NCBI GenBank assembly: GCA_030635865.1
Contig: DAOVYA010000114.1
Location: 1 to 5,749 of the forward strand
From: Gammaproteobacteria bacterium
GTDB taxonomy: Bacteria > Pseudomonadota > Gammaproteobacteria > UBA9214
DNA: 5,749 nucleotides
Direction of reading: 5' to 3'
Shown: one piece after another, positions 1 through 5,749 of the stretch
How positions within the stretch are numbered: the stretch's first letter is position 1
Layout of the letters: each line of letters starts with the position of its first letter
Notes under the pieces: generated by a model
Seen by the model: only the letters and a program-made list of their open reading frames with translations
Told to the model about the DNA's origin: nothing
The model's database searches: none
Made by a program: the position numbers and the translations under genes

Positions 1-389
1 GGGCAACTGGTAATGTTTCGCACTGTATTGCCGCTCGCCTCACGGGTCGTTATTCCATAACGGGCCAGATGCCGGAGTAAGTCGGGCGTATCGGCGAGTT
101 TGACATCATAGATCTGGAAGTCCTGGCGGGTGGTGATATGTGCACTGTCACCTGATGAATACAACTCAAGCGCCTCTGCAATGCCTGACAGTTGTTCCGG
201 TCTGAGACGCCCGCCCGGTAATTTGGTGCGCACCATAAACCTTTCTTCCTGGCGTTGCGCATAAATGCCCATTAACAACCGTTCGCCGGTAAAGCAGTCT
301 GAATTCACCTGTCCGGCATTGTAATTATTCAAGACGGTTTCATAATGCAGGATATCTTCTTGCATGTTTAACTGTATTACTTTTCCCAT
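1..389 (-). CDS. cysI: Sulfite reductase hemoprotein (nitrite/sulfite reductase family), N-terminal part
   Basis: Only the first 129 codons are present; the gene runs off the left edge. The family reduces sulfite to sulfide with siroheme and a 4Fe-4S cluster in the cytoplasm, as the last reductive step of assimilatory sulfate reduction. The visible part is the first ferredoxin-like half-domain of nitrite/sulfite reductases. It shows RTKLPGGRLRPEQL at residues 54-67, then HITTRQDFQIYDV at 84-96, then ASGNTVRNITSC at 118-129. By analogy with E. coli CysI, R54 and R124 should be siroheme/anion-binding arginines. The siroheme and cluster-binding cysteines lie outside the window. The ATG at 389-387 has a weak AAAGAG about 10 nt upstream. 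The gene follows cysH on the same strand after 140 bp, which supports sulfite rather than nitrite as substrate. A nitrite reductase cannot be excluded from this fragment alone. Confidence 0.85.
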   Translation of the reverse strand, partial: MGKVIQLNMQEDILHYETVLNNYNAGQVNSDCFTGERLLMGIYAQRQEERFMVRTKLPGGRLRPEQLSGIAEALELYSSGDSAHITTRQDFQIYDVKLADTPDLLRHLARYGITTREASGNTVRNITSC

Positions 390-529
390 GACCACTACGC
401 TCTTTCAGTAAATCTTTTTTCGGTTTAAGTTCGAATCATTTAAAAATAATTATGATGTGTAACTTGCTCACCTTCAGGATGGCCTGTGTAAATCAGTCGA
501 AGTTTCCTCATGGTGATATGCATCATGAT
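390..529 (-). other. cysH-cysI intergenic region
   Basis: This 140-bp spacer separates the cysH stop from the cysI start. Its cysI-proximal part is AT-rich and could hold a promoter for cysI, but the best match (TTACAC with an AATGAT 16 bp downstream, minus strand) is weak. No convincing terminator is visible, so co-transcription of cysH and cysI is the default reading. It contains a 28-codon open frame (526-440, minus) without a clear ribosome binding site. It also contains the 8-mer GCATATCA (521-514, minus), which recurs in the palindrome upstream of cysH. Confidence 0.4.
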
Positions 530-1273
530 TTAACGTCGACCGGCAAGCCTGGTAATGTTGGCTGTGTGCAGCCCGCACTCTTTCATGGTGCTCTCTTCCC
601 ACCACCAACGGCCCTCCCGCTCATGCTGGTTGGGCAGGGCCGCCTGTGTGCAGGGTTCACAACCGATACTGATAAATCCCTTGCTATGGAGATCGTTATA
701 GGGAACATCGTTGCTGCGGATATAGTCCCATACCTGTGTGGAACTCCAGTTGGCCAGGGGATTAAATTTCACTAACGGATTTTCATTAGTGGAGAAGATC
801 GTATCTTCCTGCACCACCGGGAGCGCAGTGCGTGTGCCAGGGCTTTGATCGTGACGCTGGCCTGTAATCCAGGCATCGAGCGTGGCCAGCTTACGGCGCA
901 GGGGAGCAACCTTACGCACGCCGCAGCACTCCTTGTGGCCATCCCGGTAGAAGCTGAATAGTCCCTTTTCACGCACCAGGGGTTCCAGTTCTGTGGCATC
1001 CGGTGACAAGATATCCAGCTCAATGGAATAGGTTTCCCGGACCCGTTCGATAAAACGATAGGTCTCCGTGTGTAACCTGCCGGTATCAAGGGTAAACACC
1101 TGGAGTGGTGTCTGTAATCGTACCGCCATGTCGATAAGCACCACGTCTTCAGCACCGCTGAAGGAGATGGCGATATTGGAAAAGCGCTCCAATGCCAGCT
1201 TAAGGATCGCCTGTGGTGTGGATTTTTCGCGCTGACTTGCCAGTGCGTTCAACTCCGAATATTCTGTTGTCAA
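530..1273 (-). CDS. cysH: Assimilatory adenylyl-sulfate (APS) reductase, 4Fe-4S type
   Basis: The enzyme reduces APS to sulfite using thioredoxin, supplying the sulfite reductase encoded next. From a TTG start it has 247 residues. The PP-loop nucleotide-binding motif [10 protein letters not shown] is at 37-46, LDTGRL at 62-67 and GQRHDQSP at 138-145. The C-terminal ECGLH at 232-236 carries the catalytic cysteine C233. The pairs C116-C117 and C205/C208 (GCEPC) are the 4Fe-4S ligands that separate APS reductases from cluster-free PAPS reductases. Their spacing (89 residues from C116 to C205, and 25 from C208 to C233) matches Pseudomonas aeruginosa APS reductase. The frame stays open to an ATG at 1468, but that start adds 65 residues with no family resemblance and runs across the divergent promoter region. 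The TTG at 1273-1271 has GAGG 8 nt upstream and gives the usual family length. Confidence 0.93.
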   Translation of the reverse strand: MTTEYSELNALASQREKSTPQAILKLALERFSNIAISFSGAEDVVLIDMAVRLQTPLQVFTLDTGRLHTETYRFIERVRETYSIELDILSPDATELEPLVREKGLFSFYRDGHKECCGVRKVAPLRRKLATLDAWITGQRHDQSPGTRTALPVVQEDTIFSTNENPLVKFNPLANWSSTQVWDYIRSNDVPYNDLHSKGFISIGCEPCTQAALPNQHEREGRWWWEESTMKECGLHTANITRLAGRR

Positions 1274-1310
1274 CTCTTTATCCTCTTCGATACGAACATG
1301 GCTTATTTCT

Positions 1311-1339
1311 TTATAAAAGGTGGCAGGCTTACTGCCACC
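1311..1339 (-). terminator. Hairpin with T tract in the cysH leader (possible attenuator)
   Basis: A perfect 8-bp stem (arms GGTGGCAG at 1319-1326 and CTGCCACC at 1332-1339, loop of 5) is followed in the minus-strand direction by TTTTAT. This has the form of a short intrinsic terminator lying about 38 nt before the cysH start, inside the predicted leader. It could attenuate cysH transcription, shape the leader RNA or stop stray transcription from the cysB side. The T tract is only four long, so termination may be inefficient. The five bases AGCCT at 1325-1329 (minus-strand sense) could alternatively pair with AGGCT at 1367-1371, but five pairs is weak support for a switch. Confidence 0.45.
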
Positions 1340-1386
1340 GATTACCCTCAATAGTGGAAATCTAACAGCCTCACTTGTTTGATAGA

Positions 1387-1415
1387 AATATTTTATTTGC
1401 ATATTGATATGCCAA
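1387..1415 (-). promoter_or_regulatory. Candidate sigma-70 promoter for cysH
   Basis: On the minus strand, TTGGCA (1415-1410, five of six bases of the -35 consensus) lies 17 bp before AATATT (1392-1387, four of six of the -10 consensus). Transcription would begin near 1380 and give a leader of about 107 nt containing the hairpin at 1319-1339. The -35 box overlaps the right edge of the palindrome at 1399-1412, where a regulator such as CysB could act. Confidence 0.4.
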
Positions 1416-1426
1416 CTGGTTATAAC
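1397..1426 (+). promoter_or_regulatory. Candidate promoter for cysB
   Basis: TATAAC at 1421-1426 is a good -10 match. The corresponding -35 position, TTGCAT at 1397-1402 with 18-bp spacing, matches only in its TTG. A transcript would start near 1433, about 34 nt before the cysB ATG. The element overlaps the cysH candidate promoter on the other strand, so the two genes could be controlled together. CysB is known to repress its own gene in enterics; whether that holds here is inference. Confidence 0.3.
1399..1412. promoter_or_regulatory. Palindrome between cysH and cysB, candidate operator
   Basis: GCATATTGATATGC is a perfect inverted repeat with 6-bp arms and a 2-bp centre. It sits in the divergent region between a LysR-type regulator gene and its likely target, the usual place for a LysR-family binding site. 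It overlaps both candidate -35 boxes. CysB sites are poorly conserved, so assigning it to CysB is inference. Confidence 0.4.
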
Positions 1427-1466
1427 GGGCATGGATGACGGGGGGACCTTGTCCCTGGGTAAAAGC

Positions 1467-2441
1467 ATGAAACTTCAACAGCTCCGCTACATCCGGGGGG
1501 TCGCGCAACATGATCTGAACCTCTCCCTGACCGCCGAGGCCCTGTTCACTTCACAGCCCGGATTGAGCAAACAGATCCGGCTGCTGGAGGAGGAACTGGG
1601 GGTGCAAATCTTTGAGCGAAGCGGCAAACACCTGGTCCGCATCACCGCTGCGGGAGAGAAGATCCTGGAACTGGCCCAGCGTATCCTGACCGATGTCGAT
1701 AATATCCGGCTAACGGGACGGGAATACAGCGACCCCCAGCACGGCACGCTCTCAATTGCGACCACCCATACCCAGGCGCGCTATATGTTACCGCCGGTCA
1801 TCGAAAACTTTATCCGCGACTATCCCGAGGTCAGGCTGAATATGCACCAGGGCACACCGGCGCAGATCGCACAACTGGCGGCAAGCGGTGAGGTCGATTG
1901 TTGTATCGCGACAGAGGCCATGGAGTTATTTGAAGACCTGGTGATGTTGCCCTGCTACCGCTGGAACCGTTGCATCCTCGTCCCGCGCGATCATCCGCTC
2001 TGCCGGGAGACACCACTTGAGCTCGAGGCGATAGCACGCTACCCGATTGTCACCTATGTGTTCGGTTTCACTGGGCGTTCCAGGCTCGATCAGGCCTTCG
2101 CTGCCCGGGGCTTGACACCGAATGTCGTCTTTACCGCGACGGATGCCGATGTCATCAAGACCTATGTCAGGCTCGGCCTGGGTATCGGCATCATTGCCAG
2201 CATGGCTTACGATCCGGATATCGACGCCGACATGCGCGCACTGGATGCAGGCCACCTGTTTGAAAGCAGTATCACCAAATTCGGTCTACGCCGAGGTCTC
2301 ACGTTGCGGGGCTATATGTATGATTTCATCAAGTTATTCGCCCCGCACCTCAGCCGCGAGAAAGTGGACCAGGCCATGGCGGCCCGCCGTGCAGAAGAGG
2401 TGGAACAACTCTTTGCCGATGAGGAGTTACCCGACTACTGA
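1467..2441 (+). CDS. cysB: LysR-type transcriptional regulator CysB
   Basis: CysB activates the cysteine and sulfate-assimilation genes when sulfur is limiting. In enterics it responds to N-acetylserine and is antagonised by sulfide or thiosulfate. The 324-residue length equals that of E. coli CysB. Residues 1-60 form the LysR winged helix-turn-helix, starting with the typical MKLQQLRYI, with [23 protein letters not shown] at 23-45 written here only as the recognition region. The rest is the periplasmic-binding-like effector domain. The effector-site residues known from Klebsiella CysB are all present at the same numbers: T100, T102, Q103, T149 and T202. The ATG at 1467 was preferred to in-frame ATGs at 1404 and 1431 because it restores the family N-terminus; a GGGT lies 6 nt upstream. 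The small hairpin GGGAC/GTCCC at 1443-1455 sits just before this ribosome-binding region. The gene is divergent from cysH. Confidence 0.95.
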   Translation: MKLQQLRYIRGVAQHDLNLSLTAEALFTSQPGLSKQIRLLEEELGVQIFERSGKHLVRITAAGEKILELAQRILTDVDNIRLTGREYSDPQHGTLSIATTHTQARYMLPPVIENFIRDYPEVRLNMHQGTPAQIAQLAASGEVDCCIATEAMELFEDLVMLPCYRWNRCILVPRDHPLCRETPLELEAIARYPIVTYVFGFTGRSRLDQAFAARGLTPNVVFTATDADVIKTYVRLGLGIGIIASMAYDPDIDADMRALDAGHLFESSITKFGLRRGLTLRGYMYDFIKLFAPHLSREKVDQAMAARRAEEVEQLFADEELPDY

Positions 2442-2532
2442 ACAGGCGACCGCGGTGACCCTCATCCAGCGCTTTGGTAGCGCGCTCAATCTCAACATCC
2501 ACTTCCATGCGCTGTTTCTGAATGACGTGTAA
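2440..2532 (+). pseudogene. Remnant of an IS91-family transposase
   Basis: This frame reads QATA followed by VTLIQRFGSALNLNIHFH and ALFLNDV, then TAA. The string closely resembles the conserved core of IS91-type (Y2 rolling-circle) transposases, whose usual continuation is HFHMLFLDGVYV. The TAA falls where the tyrosine of DGVYV is expected and the next codon is GTG (V), so a nonsense mutation is likely. Only about 30 codons remain, with no start codon, no other catalytic motif and no recognisable element ends. It begins at the cysB stop codon, sharing its last two bases. It is an inert fragment. Family assignment rests on remembered resemblance of one motif. Confidence 0.7.
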
Positions 2533-2723
2533 GTGGTTATAACCGGCCCTTCGCTGGTTTCTGGCGACTGACTGGTTCTGGCCGAACTAAGAAGTACAGT
2601 GATTATCATAAGCACGATGAAGTGCGTCTACTAAACGACCGCTTTTCCCGTTTCCAGACCTTCATTAATCCTGATTTTCTTTGCGCCTTGGCACGAGAAA
2701 ATATTTTAGTCAAAACGAAGAAC
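2533..2723. other. Gene-free scar between cysB and hemF
   Basis: Together with the transposase remnant, this makes 282 bp between the convergent cysB and hemF stops with no intact gene. One plus-strand frame is open from 2526 to a TGA at 2730-2732 (68 codons). It lacks an upstream start codon and ends inside hemF, so it is more likely eroded insertion DNA than a gene. Short oddities include the palindrome GGTTATAACC (2535-2544), a near-perfect direct repeat CTGGTTTCTGG/CTGGTTCTGG (2554-2564 and 2572-2581) and AAAATATTTT (2698-2707). No convincing intrinsic terminator is visible for either cysB or hemF. Confidence 0.5.
2675..2707 (-). repeat. Possible dispersed intergenic repeat at the hemF 3' end
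   Basis: Read on the minus strand, this stretch contains TTCTCGTGCCAAGGCGCAAA, which resembles a motif of the form TCTCGCnAAGGCGCAAAG often met between genes in proteobacterial genomes. Its accidental translation (SRAKAQRK) is a familiar sign of such repeats. The identification is from memory of similar intergenic sequences. There is only one copy in the window, so repetition cannot be shown here. Confidence 0.35.
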
Positions 2724-3686
<963 letters not shown>

Positions 3687-3693
3687 TTATTGT

Positions 3694-3764
3694 TGCCACA
3701 GAGGGCACAGAGTACACAGAGAATTTAAAAATGCAGTATTTATTGCTCTGTGCCCTCTGTGGCA
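3694..3764. repeat. 19-bp-arm inverted repeat between tsaC and hemF
   Basis: TGCCACAGAGGGCACAGAG (3694-3712) is exactly complementary to 3746-3764, with 33 AT-rich bases between. As RNA it would form a strong 19-bp hairpin in either direction. It lacks a T tract on the hemF side, so it is not a standard intrinsic terminator for tsaC. The motif, with accidental translations such as HRGHRVHRE and ALCPLW, resembles palindromic intergenic repeats seen in many proteobacterial genomes. That resemblance is from memory; only one copy lies in the window. It may tune the ratio of tsaC to hemF message by stabilising or processing the RNA. Confidence 0.75.
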
Positions 3765-3777
3765 TATTAAAGCGAAT

Positions 3778-4329
3778 TTAGCGGTTACGCAGGATTTTAC
3801 CGGAGATTCCGTCGCGTATTTCGCTGGGCCGGCCGCTACCGCAGTCCCCGTGCAGGATGTAGTCCAGCTGGCCGTTGAATGCCTTGCGCACTGCCAGGGG
3901 GTTGTTTGCCGGACGTTTGCCGTGCAGATTGGCGCTGGTTGAAACCAGCGGGCCGCCCCACCGCTTGCAGAGCGCTGCGGCAACCGGGTGCCTCGTGATG
4001 CGGATGGCGAGACTGTTGTGCTTGCCAGATAGCCATGCAGGCACCGCGGGGAGGCACGGCAGCACCCAGGTGGTCGGTGCAGGCCCGGTTTTTGCAACGC
4101 GTTTTTTTACTGCGGGCGTCAGCGGCAAAAGCAGGGGTTCCAATTGTGCAAAACTGCTGCCAAGCAGGACCAGGCCTTGCTGGATGTCGCGTTGTTTCAG
4201 CGCCAGCAGGTGCAGGACGGCCGCACCGTTGAACGGATCACAGCCGAGACCGTATACCGTTTCAGTGGGATAGGCAATTATCCCGCCGTCTTCAAGTTGG
4301 CGTACTGCCTCCCGGATTTTCCAGTTCAC
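3778..4329 (-). CDS. tsaC: Threonylcarbamoyl-AMP synthase (TsaC, YrdC family)
   Basis: TsaC makes threonylcarbamoyl-AMP from threonine, bicarbonate and ATP. This is the first step of the universal t6A37 modification of tRNAs reading ANN codons, completed by TsaB, TsaD and TsaE. The 183-residue protein is a single YrdC domain of normal length (E. coli TsaC has 190) without the extra C-terminal domain of the Sua5 type. Visible motifs are YPTETVYGLGCDP (20-32), LKQRDIQQGLVLL (44-56), NSLAIRITRHP (105-115), LVSTSANLHGKRP (128-140) and GRPSEIRDGISGKILR (166-181). The start is GTG at 4329-4327, which overlaps the topA stop as GTGA. AGAAGGA lies about 12 nt upstream, inside topA. The overlap suggests translational coupling with topA. 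Confidence 0.95.
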   Translation of the reverse strand: MNWKIREAVRQLEDGGIIAYPTETVYGLGCDPFNGAAVLHLLALKQRDIQQGLVLLGSSFAQLEPLLLPLTPAVKKRVAKTGPAPTTWVLPCLPAVPAWLSGKHNSLAIRITRHPVAAALCKRWGGPLVSTSANLHGKRPANNPLAVRKAFNGQLDYILHGDCGSGRPSEIRDGISGKILRNR

Positions 4330-5749
4330 GTGCCGCTGGTTTCCTTCTCTGCTTTTGGTATCGGCTCATCCCAGGGCTCGAGGAATTTACACTCTTGCTG
4401 CGGGCAAACGCGCTGGGTGCCGGACCGCTTGGTGGTTTTGATGGATGTGATTGGCCAGTGACACTGTGGGCAGGGTTGTGCCAGTGGCATGTTCCAGATT
4501 GCATATTCGCATTCCGGGTAGCGTTCACAGGAAAAGAATATTTTCCCGCGGCGGGATTTGCGTTTCAGGATATTGCCTTTTTTACACTGTGGGCATTGCA
4601 CACCGGTGTCTTCCGGTTTTTCCAGCGGCTCGATATATTTGCAGTCCGGGTAGCTGCTGCAACCGATAAATTTTCCGTAACGCCCGGAACGAATAATCAG
4701 GTCCGATTCGCACTCGGGACATTTGCGTCCTTCAACAACTTCCGGTTCCCCGTTACCACGCTCATCATCAACGTTACGGGTGTAGTCGCAATCCGGATAA
4801 CCGCTGCAACCGATGAATCGACCACGTCGACCAAGGCGGATATTAAGCGGCTTTTCGCACTTGGGGCATTTTTCATCAGTGGCCTCGGTGGTGACATCCT
4901 CGCGTTTGACACTGGTTTCCTTGTCATCGACCAGGTGCTTGAAAGGCTGCCAGAATTCTTTCATCAGCGGCACCCATTGTTTTTCACCGCGTGCAACAGC
5001 ATCCAGTTCGTCTTCCAGCGTGGCTGTAAAGTCATAATCCACGTACTTGGTGAAGTGTTCGGTCAGAAACTTGCTGACCACGCGCCCTACATCAGTAGGA
5101 TAAAAACGTTTTTTCTCCAGTGTTACATACTCACGCGCCTGCAGGGTTGAGATAATGGTGGCATAGGTTGAGGGTCGCCCGATTCCATATTCTTCCAGTG
5201 TCTTCACCAGGCTGGCTTCTGAAAAGCGTGGTGGTGGCTCGGTAAAGTGCTGGTCGGCGCGAATCTCATTCAGCGTGCAGCTGTCACCCTTCTCAAGGGG
5301 CGGTAACATGCTTTCATCGCTGCCCCCCTTTTTGTCGTCTTCGTCTTCCTTGTATACCGCCATAAACCCCGGATCGACTACGGTAGAGCCGGTGGAACGT
5401 AAACGGTTGCCATCGCCACAGTTAAAATCGACGCTGACGGTGTTTATGCTTGCATGAATCATCTGGCAGGCAATCGTGCGCTTCCAGATCAGGTCATACA
5501 GTTTGAGTTGTTCGGCGCTCAGGTACTTTTTGATTTCATCCGGCGTATTGCACGGAGAAGTCGGGCGTATGGCTTCATGTGCTTCCTGTGCATTCTTGGC
5601 CTTGGTTTTATAAGTGCGCACCTCATCAGGCAATGCATCCTTACCATAGCGACCTGTTATGAACTCACGCAACTCGGCCAGTGCTTCATCGGCAAGGTTT
5701 CCCGAGTCGGTACGCATGTAGGTAATCAGGCCGACTGATTCGCCGCCGA
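4326..5749 (-). CDS. topA: DNA topoisomerase I, C-terminal 473 residues
   Basis: This type IA topoisomerase relaxes negative supercoils. The gene enters from the right edge; the Toprim domain and the N-terminus are missing. The first visible residues are GGESVGLITYMRTDS, in which Y10 of the visible part is the catalytic tyrosine (E. coli Y319) followed by the conserved R12. Downstream come KNAQEAHEAIRP (51-62), LYDLIWKRTIACQM (83-96) and the FSEASLVKTLEEYGIGRPST stretch (175-194). Four C4 zinc fingers follow, with cysteines at 294/297/314/320, 343/346/363/369, 385/388/407/413 and 426/429/448/453. Fingers 1 and 2 share the GRxGxFIGCSxYPDC pattern; finger 4 is divergent, with CPQC and CPQQEC. 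An acidic, lysine-containing loop (EDEDDKK at 134-140) precedes the last part of the catalytic core. The in-frame ATG at 5717 is not the start, since coding continues to 5749. The stop overlaps the tsaC start. Confidence 0.97.
   Translation of the reverse strand, partial: GGESVGLITYMRTDSGNLADEALAELREFITGRYGKDALPDEVRTYKTKAKNAQEAHEAIRPTSPCNTPDEIKKYLSAEQLKLYDLIWKRTIACQMIHASINTVSVDFNCGDGNRLRSTGSTVVDPGFMAVYKEDEDDKKGGSDESMLPPLEKGDSCTLNEIRADQHFTEPPPRFSEASLVKTLEEYGIGRPSTYATIISTLQAREYVTLEKKRFYPTDVGRVVSKFLTEHFTKYVDYDFTATLEDELDAVARGEKQWVPLMKEFWQPFKHLVDDKETSVKREDVTTEATDEKCPKCEKPLNIRLGRRGRFIGCSGYPDCDYTRNVDDERGNGEPEVVEGRKCPECESDLIIRSGRYGKFIGCSSYPDCKYIEPLEKPEDTGVQCPQCKKGNILKRKSRRGKIFFSCERYPECEYAIWNMPLAQPCPQCHWPITSIKTTKRSGTQRVCPQQECKFLEPWDEPIPKAEKETSGT

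Noticed and set aside
452..775. 107-codon plus-strand frame opposite the cysH 3' end
   Set aside because: It is antisense to conserved CysH motifs, including the GCEPC cluster motif and ECGLH, and has no family resemblance.
1274..1468. N-terminal extension of CysH from ATG at 1468
   Set aside because: The 65 extra residues match nothing in the family, cover the divergent promoter and hairpin, and overlap the cysB start; the TTG at 1273 has a good ribosome binding site and gives the normal length.
1418..2547. TGGTTATAAC followed by GGGC or CGGC at 1418-1431 and 2534-2547, a 14-base near match
   Set aside because: A single one-mismatch pair of this length is expected by chance among all pairs in a window of this size, and the second copy lies in eroded insertion DNA.
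4395..5150. 251-codon plus-strand frame opposite topA
   Set aside because: It is fully antisense to clear topA zinc-finger and core coding sequence and shows no recognisable domain.

Overview
The window looks like ordinary chromosomal DNA from a gammaproteobacterium with moderate GC content (not computed). It resembles the sulfur-oxidising or Pseudomonas-like branches more than the enterics. The reasons are a 324-residue CysB, a 4Fe-4S (APS-type) CysH like that of Pseudomonas, an oxygen-dependent HemF, and a topA-tsaC-hemF gene order. The placement is an inference from protein resemblance and gene order; no search was run.

Left half (1-2441): assimilatory sulfate reduction. On the minus strand, cysH (APS reductase, 1273-530) is followed by the N-terminal part of a sulfite reductase hemoprotein gene (cysI type, 389 to beyond the left edge). 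Together they would carry APS to sulfite to sulfide. Divergent from them on the plus strand is cysB (1467-2441), the LysR-type activator of cysteine biosynthesis. The 193-bp divergent region holds candidate back-to-back promoters, a perfect 6-bp-arm palindrome between and overlapping them, and a GC-rich hairpin followed by a T tract in the cysH leader. cysH appears to start at a TTG codon with a good ribosome binding site.

Middle (2442-2723): a gene-free scar between the convergent cysB and hemF genes. It begins exactly at the cysB stop codon with a short, nonsense-mutated remnant of an IS91-family transposase. It ends in a sequence resembling dispersed intergenic repeats.

Right half (2724-5749): three minus-strand genes, read topA, then tsaC, then hemF. 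The topA gene (DNA topoisomerase I) enters from the right edge just upstream of its catalytic tyrosine and carries four C4 zinc fingers. It overlaps tsaC (tRNA threonylcarbamoyladenosine synthesis) by 4 nt in a GTGA junction. After a 117-bp gap containing a perfect 19-bp-arm inverted repeat comes hemF (coproporphyrinogen III oxidase, haem synthesis).

I found no evidence of an undescribed system. The points most worth a second look are the regulatory DNA of cysH/cysB, the transposase scar and the two repeat-like elements flanking hemF.
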